Of a DNA stretch of 64,000 nt, positions 48,399-59,463 are shown piece by piece. The stretch is taken from positions 726,864 through 790,863 of the forward strand of contig VZDJ01000004.1 in NCBI GenBank assembly GCA_008694505.1, read 5' to 3'. The notes under the pieces are model-generated. The model saw only the letters and a list, made by a program, of their open reading frames with translations, was not told the DNA's origin and did no database searches. The first letter of the stretch is position 1. Each line of letters starts with the position of its first letter. Both the position numbers and the translations under genes were made by a program. The stretch comes from Cyanoderma ruficeps. Taxonomy: Eukaryota; Chordata; Aves; Passeriformes; Timaliidae.

Positions 48399-51300
48399 TA
48401 ATTAACCCTATTCACTGCTTCACACACTTACAGTTTATACCTAGGTAAAACAGTTAAGGGTCATAGAAAAGTTGAAGAGAAAGAAGGAAAGCAGGTTTAC
48501 CAAGAGACTCAATTACATTCTGGACTCCAGCCTTATCTGACAAAAAAGAAATAGCCAGGTTTATTCTTTTATACGATATAGTCTTTATAAAGTCCTAGTA
48601 CTTCTTTTCTCTATTAAGCCTCAACCCCTTTTTAGAAAATTATACATGCTATAAAGCTCCTCAAAAACAGCATTCATGTTCATTTATAACTAGTAGCTAA
48701 TAAAGCAAGTACTGCATAGCAATATATATACGTACTTAATTATGAGTATGGCCTACTTTACCTGTGAGTCTAGAATCTGAGAATTCCTGCATATTAGTCA
48801 CCTGATTTGGAAAAGTTTGTTGGGATATTTAACCTCAAGAAAAGCTCAATACTAAAGAAGCAGCTCAGATGGCATAGTGAATCAGAGACTAATAATATCA
48901 TTTCACTTACATAAGTGATTGTGTGCATATGTATTAATAAAAATATAATCATTTGAAGTAAATATAAGATTAGAACACCTAAATGACATTAAATGCATCA
49001 TAAGATAGTCGCTTCTCCTGAAATGTACAGTGGTTATACTAGATTTGAAAGCTAAGATTATTCCGAAGTGAAACCAAATCACTTTTTGAGGAATAGACTT
49101 GGGTAAGGCAAATAAATCAACTGTGATTCTGCCCTAAGAATATTTCACACTAATTCAGTCACAGTTTTCGAATTGCAGTTTTTGAACTTGCCAACAGTCT
49201 TAGATAACACATCAGTAGAATTTCAGTAGTTTTCATTTGTTTTTTTTCCCTTAACTCAGTTACACAGTTTGGATTTTACAGGTTTTGTTGGAAGTAATTG
49301 TGACAGCTTCAAACAAGAACTGTCGAAGTTGAATCATGGCAGACACAGCAGGGATCCTACTACTTGCAGATACAGGAGAAGCCACATCAGTGGCAAAACT
49401 CACTTTACTATCTGGTAATGCTTTTTAAATGCTAGAGTTCAGAGTGCTGAGGCTGGTTACTCTTGTTGACAGAAATACTTGACCTGTAGAGGTATGGGGT
49501 TTGGTATTACGGACGAAAAATATGGAAGTACTGAAAAAAGTTAGAAAAGATGTGATATTAGATACTATTGCACTCATCTGGAAAAGGTGATCCTTTAGCT
49601 TCCATAAGTTCCTCTAACATGATAATCATCAATGTATTATGAATTTGTGAATGCAGTTCCATTTCTCTATAAAATGTTTTCTTACCTGTCAAATAATGTT
49701 TTCCTCTGTGCAGATTCAAAACATGCATTTCTTAGTGGTTAAAAATAGAGAAATAATAAAATAACCTTACTACTCTTCTTAGATGATCAATAATTCAGGA
49801 AGTTTGGCATGCTTGGGTAGTGGCAGAATCAGATGCTTGTTACTATATTGTAGGTTGTTTCTGCAAAGAGGAATAAAACTGTGACAATCCTTATCAAGTG
49901 CCCAGTCTAGAGGAAGAGGAGCTAGAATTCCTTGATACTCTTACAAAAGCACCAACTTAGTAGTGCCACATAGGCAGCTTGTGATTAAACAGAGGAATGA
50001 ACACTTTTCAATTGAATGCTGGTAGTTTTCAGAAATGATTACTTATGAAAAAACACTCTTCACAACCAATTAGAAAAGTTACTATAAAACAGTTTATTTT
50101 GAGCAAGCTCTGACAATTGTGTAAAAGCCACTACTTCTACTCTAAATAGAGAAGAGTAATCACGAGGCTATATTAAGCAGGAAAACACTTGGGGCATATT
50201 ACAAATGCTCCTTTTACATAAACTGAAAAAGCTTATGGAGCTTTTTGGTAATTGGTAGCTACTGAAGAGAAAAAATTGCTGATGAAGTGGCTAACATCGT
50301 TTTAGACAATCAGAGTGAAATTCTGTTAACTTGCCCATTCAACACTGACTTGTTCTCTTTCACATTCCTCTCCCTCCCTGCCATAATTCTACAAACATAA
50401 TTCTACAAAACTAGAGACCAATCCAAACAACCCAAGTTTAAAAGCAGTTTTGGCAACACACATTTTCTCTGTCTAGTCCAGAGTTGGGTTGCACACTTCC
50501 TTCTTCATTATCTATTCAACCATCAAATGTTTTAGAGATCTTTCAAAATTATGCTGATGTACATATAGGTGTTCAATTGAAAGAAGCAGGCTTATCTCCA
50601 TAGTGTTTTGCCCAGTATCCAACTTTCCCATAAGCTAACTCCAGAATTAATGAATATTACAATAAGATAAACAAATACATTTTCGATTAAGGTCTCTCTC
50701 TTATGCTTTTTCAGTTACCCTACCTAAGACTGCATAGTTCGTCTTTCATTTATAAATTTATTCAGTTGTGTGATGAAGCAGCTGTAATTCCAACAACTGT
50801 CCCCTCACTGAGCTCTGGCCCTCTGGGATAAACATGGATTCCTTTCTCCTCCTAGCTAAGAGAGGGTGAAAATTGCAAGAATAAAATTTCTAAAAGACAT
50901 GTTGACCAATGAGCACATAATGGAGAAACATGCCACCTTGAACTTTTTAAGTCAAAACTGACCTGCAGTGAGAACAAGATATCCCTAAGAAGTTAAGGGC
51001 AGAAAAGCAGTAACTGGTATTACAGAAGCTTCAGCTCTGCAAGGAAAGCAATGGTAAATCACCTAAAGCTGGTCAAGGAAGGCAATAGGTGTGTGCCATA
51101 TGTATAAGACCTACTGCTAGAACAGAGTTATTGAGAAGTTTGCCTCCAGGAAAAACTGGAAAAGGAGGAAGTTTCAGATGGACTGTCCCAACTAAAAACC
51201 CCTAAACTAAACTGCTGCTTAATATTTGAATGAAATGTGGTAATCCCTACGTTTTAAACTGTTTACAACTCTTTCCTCATTTTTTAAATGTTTATTTGTT

Positions 51301-51521
51301 TAGCTCTACATTCTACTTCAGCATTAAAATCTCTAAGCTGTAAAGCATATCCAGCAGATTCTTGCAAACCATGATGAATTGCATGGATTGCATGGATGTT
51401 TGGAATGCACCTAACCCATGAAACATAAGGCTCTGTATGTATAAAAAATTGTGTGCATAGACCTTCAAAAACCTGATCAAAAGGTTGTTTTGTGGCCCAC
51501 CTGTGAACAATTATTATGACC
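48399..51521. other. AT-rich spacer, nothing recognised
   Basis: 3.1 kb with no supportable gene or repeat. Confidence 0.5.
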
Positions 51522-52206
51522 AGAATAATAGAAACATTAATGTTGGAAAAGACATATAATATTAGCAAGTCCAAACCTTCCCAGCACTGCTGTGTTCACC
51601 ATTACACCATGTCCCTAAGTGCCACATTTAGACATTTTTTCTGAACACTTCCAGGAATGGTGATTCTACCAGTGCCCTCAGGAGCCTGCTGCAATACTTA
51701 ACCAGACTTTCAGTGAAGGAACTTTTCCTAATCTCTATTTTAAGCCTTTTCTGACATAACTTTAGGCTCTTTCTTCTCATCCTATCACTTGTTTCCTATG
51801 AAAAGAAACCCACACCCCATCTTACTATAATATTTTTCAGATAGTTGTAGAGAGTGATAGGGTTGCCCCAAGCCTCCTTTCATCAAAGCTAATCCCTTTC
51901 CTAGTCCTGCTGACATTACTATTCATGATCCAGGCCAGGATGCCATTGGCCTTCTTGGCCACCGGGGCACCGCTGGCTCATGTTCAGCTGCTGTTGACCA
52001 GCACCCCAGGGCCTTTTCCATGGGACAGCTTTCCAGCCACTCTGACCCCCCGCCAGCAGCACTGCCTGGGGTCATTGTGACCCAAGGGCAGGATTTGACA
52101 CTTTACTTTGTTGATCCTCGCACAATTGGCCTCAGCCCATCAATCCAGCTTGTCCAGACCTCTCTGCAGAGCCTTCCTACCCTCCAGCAGATCAACACTC
52201 ACACAT
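51522..52206 (-). mobile_element. CR1 LINE 3' part with internal deletion, minus strand
   Basis: Starts AGAATAATAGAAACATTAATG, then GGAAAAGACATATAATATTAGC. It reaches into RT sequence similar to 440-700 of this window (ATCCAGGCCAGGATGCCATTGGCC, CCAGCAGATCAACACTCACA). Between about 51895 and 51915 the text jumps from CTAATCCCTTTCC to ATTACTATTCATGATCCAGG. This skips roughly 190 bp present in the copy at 58129, so it carries an internal deletion. Confidence 0.9.
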
Positions 52207-52229
52207 AACTCAATGTTGCCTGAAAATTA

Positions 52230-52278
52230 TCTGACGATTTCTATAGGTCCTTTTCAACAAAAACTATTTTATGATTCT
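52230..52278 (+). mobile_element. CR1 3' terminus, plus strand, inverted relative to neighbour
   Basis: TCTGACGATTTCTATAGGTCC, then TTTTCAACAAAAACTATTTTATGATTCT, corresponds to the last ~50 bp of a plus-strand CR1 (GATCTTTAAGGTCCCTTCCAACCCAAACCATTCTATGATTCT). It lies 23 bp beyond the 5' truncation point of the minus-strand CR1. Confidence 0.7.
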
Positions 52279-53154
52279 CGCCTGTGAACATACCTACACA
52301 CATATTTTGATAAATGCAAAAGCTTTGTCTTTCAGAATTTAAAGAAGTGGTACATCTTATAATAATGGTCACACTGTAAGTAGGTAGATTTGCAGATACG
52401 GCAGACCAAAATCAGTGATCAAGGGTGCAAGGAGAAGAAATAGAGATTAAATAAAGTAATCTGAAGCTGAAATCCTATTATGAATTTATACAAGTATAGA
52501 ACTAGAGTTCTGTGTATGTCCACTATTTGCTAGACATTTTTGCTGCTCTAGCTTAAAAGTGAATTTTAGCAGGACAGCAATCATCAATATACAAACAGCA
52601 CAGTTGATCTAGTTCAGAGAACACTTTACACAGAGAATAAAGTACATTTTAAAATTATATTCAAGCAATATAAGACAATCCTTCAGCTAGGACTGGTTAA
52701 CAGTGCAATTTCTATTAATAGTTTTGAGTGGGAAATTTGGCAAATGCTCTTTATTTACTTTACCATCCTAAGAGGATTTAAAGTAAATCTGAAATTATAA
52801 AAATGCTGTCAGCATAGAAATACACACCAGAGGAGAATTCAGTGATCTGCTTAAAACCTAGTTTTAAATCCTTTTATTGTGCTTTTTCACTCCTACTCTG
52901 ACCAACAAGGATTTGAAATAGAACCATGAAAATAGCATATGGATAAATGTAGGAATTCTAAGCTTACATCAAGGTAGTAGAAATTCCTTTGATCTACCCT
53001 CAGGAGTTTGGGTTAAAAACAAAGTTTGTTTTTCATTCCACACCCCAGTTATGCTAGAAAAAAGTCAGCGTATTTGAACTTCATTTGTTCTTTTGTTCAT
53101 CTATCCCTGTTCTCACTTCTACATTTTTTTCTTGTTGCTGCTTTTTTTTTTCAG
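52279..53154. other. AT-rich spacer
   Basis: Nothing recognisable except a polypyrimidine tract at its right end (see the next entry). Confidence 0.5.
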
Positions 53155-53374
53155 GAGAATGCAGCTAGCTATACTGGTTTCTCTGTTACTTTCCATTAAT
53201 GAAGATACAATGTTTTGGTCAGTTCAGCATTATCTTATAAATCTTAGTTTGATTTTTGTGACAGAGTGTAGATTGTCTCTAAGCAAAATGCCAGGAATAC
53301 CTTCATCCACTGGCAAATGGAGGTCAGAGCTGTCTCTTTTCATTGAGGCCAAGAAAGCTGTAGCAGCTCAAAGG
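53155..53374 (+). CDS. Candidate isolated exon with signal-like start (weak)
   Basis: A strong polypyrimidine tract (CTTGTTGCTGCTTTTTTTTT) ends in TTTTTTTTTCAG|GAGA and is followed at once by an ATG. The frame starts MQLAILVSLLLSINED (hydrophobic, signal-like) and stays open to CAAAG|GTGAAG, a plausible donor whose GT overlaps the stop (TGA at 53375-53377). An exon bounded by acceptor and donor and open throughout is suggestive. No domain is recognised and no partner exon was found in the window. Chance or a decayed gene are equally likely. Confidence 0.15.
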
Positions 53375-53377
53375 TGA

Positions 53378-55875
53378 AGCAAATTTCTTCAAAAGAGCTG
53401 AAATACACATGGCTATAATTCTTTATCTAGACAATGTTAACAAGCCTAAGGATTGCTTACAGAGCTAAAGAGTCAGAAGATCAGAGTTGGGTAAAAAGAA
53501 TTTTAGATTACTTCTGTAGAGCTTTAAAAATTAATTAGTTTTTAACCCATTAACCTATGACAAGAGTCAGAAGAAAATACTGTCATAAAAAATCTAACAT
53601 TCCTGGTATTAAAGGAGAGTTTATGATGTTGCCATTTATATATTTTGTAATTACCTTCTATTTGCAGCTGCTTCACATAATACAGAAAAAATACTACACA
53701 AATTAGCAATATGATTGGACCGATGTTACCTAACAGCTCTTGTCTGTACTAAAAATTATCTGTGCCTTATGTACTAATCCAAATTAAACATTCATTTTAT
53801 TTGCTAAGAATTGGGAAAAGAAGAATAGCAATAAGCAAAAATAGGAGAGATTTCTTCTCCTCACATGAAACAGGTAATTTCAGTTTGGTTCGACTGTCTT
53901 CACCAGACAGTTACATGAAACCAACTTATTTTGTCTGGAAGACTTCAGAGAATGCTCCCATTTTTATTTGTCTGCCAAAGAAAGATGGCAGCATCCTAAA
54001 TCATCATAGCATTCCACATGCTCTGTGGCTAAAAGCTTTTCTGAAGACAATGTTGAACTGCAAGAATCTATGTGTAAGTTTCAGACATCTGCTGTGACCA
54101 GATCCAGAATTTTGAGCCTGATCTATATCAGTGTAGGAGAGCTTAAGGTTTTGCCTCCCTTAGCAAAAAATGTATAAATCAAAGTTTGCATGCTTAAATG
54201 AATGAGTCATCTGCATCTGGAAAAGATCATGCAGTTATAACTTTGTCTACTGTTTATTTGGTCAAATACAGGTAAATATAACCTCCCATCAACATGTGCT
54301 TCTTAAAGCAAACTTTGTTCGAACACTGTTTAATTGTTATCTCTGAAAATCCACACTGTAAAAAGTCATCTATGCAAAAAAAAATGTTATAGCATTAAAG
54401 AAAAAAGAAAAACACTCTTCCTGAAAAACACAGGAAAACAGATTGTCCCACCTTTGATAGTACAGCAGGCATATAAAACTTAATTCAGTCTGAATTTTTG
54501 GATTAATTAGGTCATTTGATATGTGGTCTTGATTTTCTCATTTTGAAACAAAAAGAGCACATTAGACAGTCTGTTATTCATATAGGGACAGAGTTCTCAG
54601 TTTGAGTACGGGGTAAGGAAACAAAGGCCACATCTACATGCTATTAAATAGGAATTACTATTTGGAAACAAGACTCGAGAATACTAATTTCTGAGTGGCT
54701 GAAAGTTTACAAAAAGATGAAATAATGTGGAATTAAAGTAGTTTTCTGCTGGGAAAGAGTAAACAAGCTTCTTAGGGAAGAAAACTGCCTGGAAGGAGCA
54801 GCTGTGTCTTAAATTATTTTTACTTTAACCTTCAGGAAAGAGAGCTGGGCCTTGATTCTGTCTGACCCTAAGGAAAGTGAATATACAAAGATTTATTTTG
54901 TGTTAACCTTGAGACATGGAGGTTCAGAAAATCCTTTTTGAAGACTTTGAAAGAAAAAAAAGTCTTAAAGAAGGGATAGTTTGACACCAGAGATGAGGAC
55001 AGAGCTGTAAGAATAGGTCTGTGTTAAGTTCTGAATAGACTGCTAAATTTTCCTCTGAAGCTGCAAATCAAATTTTGGGTTTATGTTGTTTTTTTTCATT
55101 TGCTTCAGTTTTCTATGGTTGGCAGACCATCTGTTCTCAATGTCTGTATCCTTTACACTATGGATTTGTATGCTAAGAACTTCTTTCTTCAAACACTGTC
55201 TGCTGCCATTTCATGTTTACTACTTGTACTAAACTGATATTCTACCAACAAAGGGAATTAAAAACATAGCTGGTAATTCTATACATGCATAATTAAAAAT
55301 TACCTTTTTTGATGAGTAAACCATTTTTCAATTTCCTCCTTCTGCTTTCACATCATATGTTGTGTTACATTTTAACAGAAGACTGTATCCACACAAAAAA
55401 CCCCATACTGGACATTGGAAAAAGAGTCAGCATGGATCTTGCATTAACATAGTTTTACTCTGTAAATTAAACACAATATTTCAAAGCATATAAGAAAAAC
55501 TATATTTGCTTAGAAAAAGAGAATGTTTCCAGTCAGGTCTTATCAATTAAACAATTCCATAGCCTTCTGCCCCCCCTGATTAAAAGAATAACTCAAAAAA
55601 AGAAGATGGGATCAGGGTTAAGAAAATTTTAAGGGAAGCCGAAGAGAGGGCAAATCAGCTACAGGTACACCTCAAGAAACACTCAAAACTACTTGTTTCT
55701 ACCAGGCTAATAACACAACATGTAGGAAAAGTACATAAAAAAAAATCAAAATCTCTTAAGTATCAATGTTAGCACACTGCTCAACTGATTCTCTACTTTA
55801 ATCTTCCTTCATAATCAACCAGCAGAATCATTATCTATCTTACTTTTTAAGAACTGTGTGAACTTTTCCTTCTAA
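53378..55875. other. AT-rich spacer, nothing recognised
   Basis: 2.5 kb without a supportable gene. A 111-codon open frame at 53762-54097 has no recognisable features. Confidence 0.5.
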
Positions 55876-56170
55876 CTCTGAATCTCCCTCATTCTTCCTC
55901 TTCCCCCATTTTTTACTACTGATTCTCTGTGATATGGAATATCTCTTTGGTCATCTGGAGCCAGCTTTCCAAACCCTCTCCCCACCCAGCTAGTTGTCCT
56001 CCCTCAGCCTATTTGCTGATGGAGGAGTATGAGGGGCAGAAAAGGCCTTGGCTCTGTCTAAGCAGTGTTCAACAATAGAGAAACCATTGCTATATTTTCA
56101 GCAGAAGCCCAAAACACAGTCCCCTACTAGCTACTATGAAGAAAATTCTATCACTGACAAAACCAGCACA
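55876..56170 (-). mobile_element. ERV LTR fragment, copy A (U3 side)
   Basis: Right part of an LTR family also seen at 56343-56748 and 63157-63771. Shared wording with the last copy includes GGAATATCTCTTTGGTCA, GGCAGAAAAGGCCTTGGCTCTGT and CTACTATGAAGAAAATT. It ends CCAGCACA, the inverted complement of the TGTGCTGG start of the copy at 63157, so the right terminus is intact. The left (U5) side is missing. Confidence 0.8.
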
Positions 56171-56342
56171 GGAATTTTAGTGTTCAGAAGGGATTTGTGA
56201 GGAACTATCAAAGTTTGACCATGATTTTTGAACATGTCTACATTTGAAACAAACTGAGATCAAGAAAATCATGAATGCCTAAGGGGAGCATCCACCTTTG
56301 GTGGCAGTGTCGCTTTGCTATTTCTGGCAACTACATGCAATG
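56171..56342. other. Spacer between LTR fragments
   Basis: Short unassigned stretch; could include decayed ERV sequence. Confidence 0.4.
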
Positions 56343-56748
56343 CAGATGCCCACTCACTCCCTGTCCTGGTGGGACAGGGAGGAGAACTGGAAGCAGGTAA
56401 AAGTTGTGGGTTGAGATAAAAAAATAAAACTAAAAATCTTAAAGTAAAATATAACAACAACAACGATAATAATAGCTTTAATAAAAGGGGAGATACCAAA
56501 AAGAGACCGAAAAAAAACCTCAAGAACAAAACTCAAATGCCCAGCCTGCCCTCCACCAGCAGTTGGCCCCTCTGAGCCAACTACCCTCAGTTTATTTATA
56601 GGGCATGATATTCTATGCTCTGGAATATCCCCTTGGCCAGTTTAGGTCAGCTGCCCTGGCTGTGTTCCCTTCTGACATTTTCTTCAACTCCTCACTCTCA
56701 GAAAATGAGAAACTGAAAAAGACTTTGACTTCACTTAGCATAAACTAA
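56343..56748 (-). mobile_element. ERV LTR fragment, copy B
   Basis: Same family as copies A and C. It has GGTTGAGATAAA (left, R/U5 side), then an A-rich insert, then GGCATGATATTCTATGCTCTGGAATATCCCCTTGGCCAG, then TTTGACTTCACTTAGCATAAAC. The minus strand has CTATAAATA (56593-56601) as TATA box just downstream of a degraded CRE-like site, matching the expected U3/R junction. Both termini are eroded. Confidence 0.7.
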
Positions 56749-56839
56749 ACCCTTACTTAGCAGTAGTGTCCACATGTAGAAAGTCACTGTTCCAGCAGTT
56801 GTGGTCTGCTGTTTCAGGGAACCAGGCAGCCCAATGTGT
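56749..56839. other. Short spacer
   Basis: Unassigned. Confidence 0.4.
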
Positions 56840-58095
56840 ATCAGTATTATTAAAGTTTGAGGGGAGAAAAAGGATTAAATATGTCCACTTTTTCTGAATC
56901 CTTATTTGGCAAGTCACCATCTTCATCAAGTATAGTTCCAATGTTTTCCTTGGGCCTACTCTTGCTACTAACACACTTGAAAAATTCCTTCTTGTTATTT
57001 GACACAGCACTAGCCAGTGTCAGGTCTAGTTAAGATGTGGTTTTTTGTACTTTCCCCCTGCAATGAGACCTCTATGGTCTGCCTTATGAAGACTGATCTT
57101 GCTTCTGGAGATCATAAAATCTCTTCTCCCTTACAAGTTCCAAGAGGAGTTCCTTGTTCAGCCAAATTAGTCTTTGGCTCCATCTTGCTTGATCTGTGAC
57201 ACAATGGGATGTCCATCTCATTATGTCACAAGTTTAAAATCTGTTAAATGATATTTCTTCAAAACTGATCAGTACTTATGGATCCTTAAACCCTCTAAAA
57301 CAGACTCCCAGGAGACACTGCTAAGTACCTAAAGAGCTTAAAGTTCCCTCTCTTGAAACTCGGTGTAACAATTCTGCTTACCCTTTTATATTTAACCAAA
57401 AGTCTTAAACTGAACTACTTCCTGATCACTGTGGACAATGCATCACATACGTCTCCCGAGTCCTTTTGTATTTATAAGTAACAATGTAGCAGAGCACCTT
57501 TCACAGTTGACTCACTCAGTACTTGTGACAGGAAATTACCTTCAAACATTTAAGTATTTCCCAGAGCTGCTTGTCAGAGTAGTATGGTGTTTCCAGCTGA
57601 TATCTGGAAGGTTGAAATCTCCCATGAGGACAAAGGCCACGAATCCAGAAATATTTTTTTTTCCTAATTGCCTACAGAGTAATTCCACTGTATTAACCTC
57701 CTGGTCTGGTTATTGGCAGTGGACACCCACAGAGATGTAGCTCTTATTTTCCATCCCTCTAATCTTCCCCAGGGTTGTTTTTTTTTCCCTAATTGTAAAG
57801 GGCTTTAGAGTCAAGCCTTTTCTTTACATTTAGAGTAATATTTGCACATTGCCAGCACAGGTTATCCCACCTGATCTACCTATAGCCTCCCAGCACTCCA
57901 GCCATGGGACTCATTCCACCAAGTCTCGCTGATACTAATGACATCATAGGGAAATGATCAATGCTCCCAGCTCATCTTCCTTGTTTTTCACACTGCATGG
58001 ATCAATGTACACACATTTCAGATGTGTTCCTAAACCTTCAGTGCTACCTGGAGCAGCCTAAATATTCCCATTATTATTGCTACCTCAAACAGTGT
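56840..58095 (-). mobile_element. Old CR1 LINE, endonuclease domain and linker, minus strand
   Basis: 5' half of an old CR1 ORF2 on the minus strand, without RT or 3' end. Recognisable plus-strand wording is in CR1 order: CACTTGAAAAATTCCTTCTTGTT, GAGTTCCTTGTTCAGCCA, CTCCCAGGAGACACTGCTAAG, CAGCTGATATCTGGAAGGTTG, AATCTCCCATGAGGACAAAGG, CCAGCCATGGGACTCATTCC. The last segments encode the endonuclease region that nicks target DNA. Frames are destroyed. It abuts the younger CR1 at 58129, but the latter carries its own 3' end and is a separate insertion. Confidence 0.8.
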
Positions 58096-58570
58096 CATGC
58101 AACCCCCTACCTTCCCACTTCCTGATATAGAATCATAGGATCATAGAATGCATAGGTTGGAAGAGATCTTCAAGATCATCAAGTCCAACCCAGCCCTAAC
58201 ACCTCAACTAGATCATGGTATCAAGTGCCACATCCAGTCTCTTTTTAAACACATCCAGGAATGGTAACTCCACCACCCCCCTGGGAAGACTATTCCAGTA
58301 TTTAACCACTCTTTCAGTGAAAAACTTCTTCCTAACATCCAACCTATATTTCCCTTGATGCAGCCTAAGACTGTGTCCTCTCATTCTGTCAGTTGCTGCC
58401 TGGAGAAAGAGACCAACTCCCAGCTGTCTACAACAACCCTTCAGGAAGTTGTAGAGAGTGATAAGGTCACCTCGGAGTCTCCTCTTCTCCAGGCTGAATA
58501 ACCCCAGCTCCCTCAGTCATTCTTCATATGGCTTGTTTTCCAATCCCTTCACCAGCTTTGTTGCCCTCCT

Positions 58571-58753
58571 CTAGACACGTTCAAGCATCTCAATGTCTTT
58601 CCTGAACTGAGGGGCCCAGAATTGGACACAATACTCAAGGTGTGGCCTCACCAGTGCTGAGTACAGGGGAAGAATGACCTTCCTGCTCCTGCTGGCCTCA
58701 TTATTCCTGATCCAGGCCAGGATGCCGTTCAGCCTCCTTGGCCACCTGGGCAC
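58571..58753 (-). pseudogene. CR1 RT C-terminal continuation in shifted frame
   Basis: 60 codons continuing the previous fragment in a different frame: [16 protein letters not shown], then [20 protein letters not shown]. Similar text occurs at 250-468. The shift is at the PRWP/GGQGG overlap. Confidence 0.88.
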
Positions 58754-59433
58754 ACTGTTGGCTCATGTTCAGCTGCTGTCACCAGAACCCCCAGGCCCCT
58801 TTCCTCCTGGGCACTGTCCAGCCACACCGTCCCCAGTCTATAACGCTGTAGGGGGTTATTGTGGCCAAAGTGCAAGACCTGACACTTGGACCCATTAAAC
58901 CTCATTCTGTTAGACTCTCCCCATCCATCCAACCATTCCAGATCTCTCTGCAGAGCCATCCTATCTTCCAAGCAGTTGACACACGCTCCCAGCTTAGTGT
59001 TGTCCACAAATTTACTAATGAAAGATTCAATACCCTCATCCATGTCATCAACGGAAATATTGAACAGAGCTGGCCCCAGCACAGACCCCTGGGGGACACC
59101 ACTGGTTACTGGCCGCCACCTGGATACAGCACTGTTCACCACTACTCTCTGGGCCTGGCCATCCAGACAGTTCCTAACCCAGCAAAGAGTGCTCCTGTCT
59201 AAGCCCCGGGCTGCCAGGAGTGTGCTGTGGGAGACAATGTCAAAAGCCTTGCTGAAGTCCAAATAGACAACATCCACAGCCTTTCCTGCATCCACCAAGT
59301 GGGTCACCTGGTCATAAAAAGAGATCAGGTTGGTCAAACATGACCTACCCCTCCTAAACCCATGCTGGCTGGGGCTGAGACCCTGGCCATCCTGTAGGTG
59401 CTGTATGATGTCACTCAGTATAAATTGTTCCAT
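58729..59433 (-). pseudogene. CR1 reverse transcriptase core, catalytic motif C mutated
   Basis: 234-codon minus-strand frame, the longest in the window. Motifs in order: SQHGFRRGRSC (residues 22-32), VVYLDFSKAFDIVSH with the motif A aspartate (55-69), VTSGVPQGSVLGP motif B (109-121), and FVDNTKLG at 142-149 where CR1 has FADDTKLG. The second catalytic aspartate of motif C is asparagine, and alanine is valine. It continues RDLEWLDGW into the thumb and then frameshifts near 58745; the C-terminal continuation is in another frame at 58571-58753 ([24 protein letters not shown]). CR1 RT copies its own RNA at a nicked target; this one cannot. Confidence 0.93.
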
Positions 59434-59463
59434 TATCTTGCCAGGTACTGAAGTCAGACTAGT

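Larger units (their letters stand above)
58129..59463 (-). mobile_element. CR1 LINE, young subfamily, 3' complete, 5' truncated
   Basis: Best-preserved CR1 in the window. It starts with two copies of the terminal repeat (AGAATCATAGGATCATAGAATG) and runs through the RT C-terminal region and core. It is truncated near 59463, where alignment to 1-955 of this window ends (TACTGAAGTCAGACTAG). Same subfamily as 1-1395. One frameshift near 58740-58750 separates the RT core from its C-terminal part. Confidence 0.96.

Noticed and set aside
49310..49425. Possible exon beginning ATGGCAGACACAGCAGGG
   Set aside because: Short frame with no supporting splice sites or conserved motif.
56269..56529. 86-codon leucine-rich minus-strand frame resembling a membrane segment
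   Set aside because: It is the reverse of the A-rich insert in LTR copy B; the hydrophobicity is compositional.
58674..59266. Plus-strand frames of 74-126 codons
   Set aside because: Antisense shadows of the CR1 RT core.
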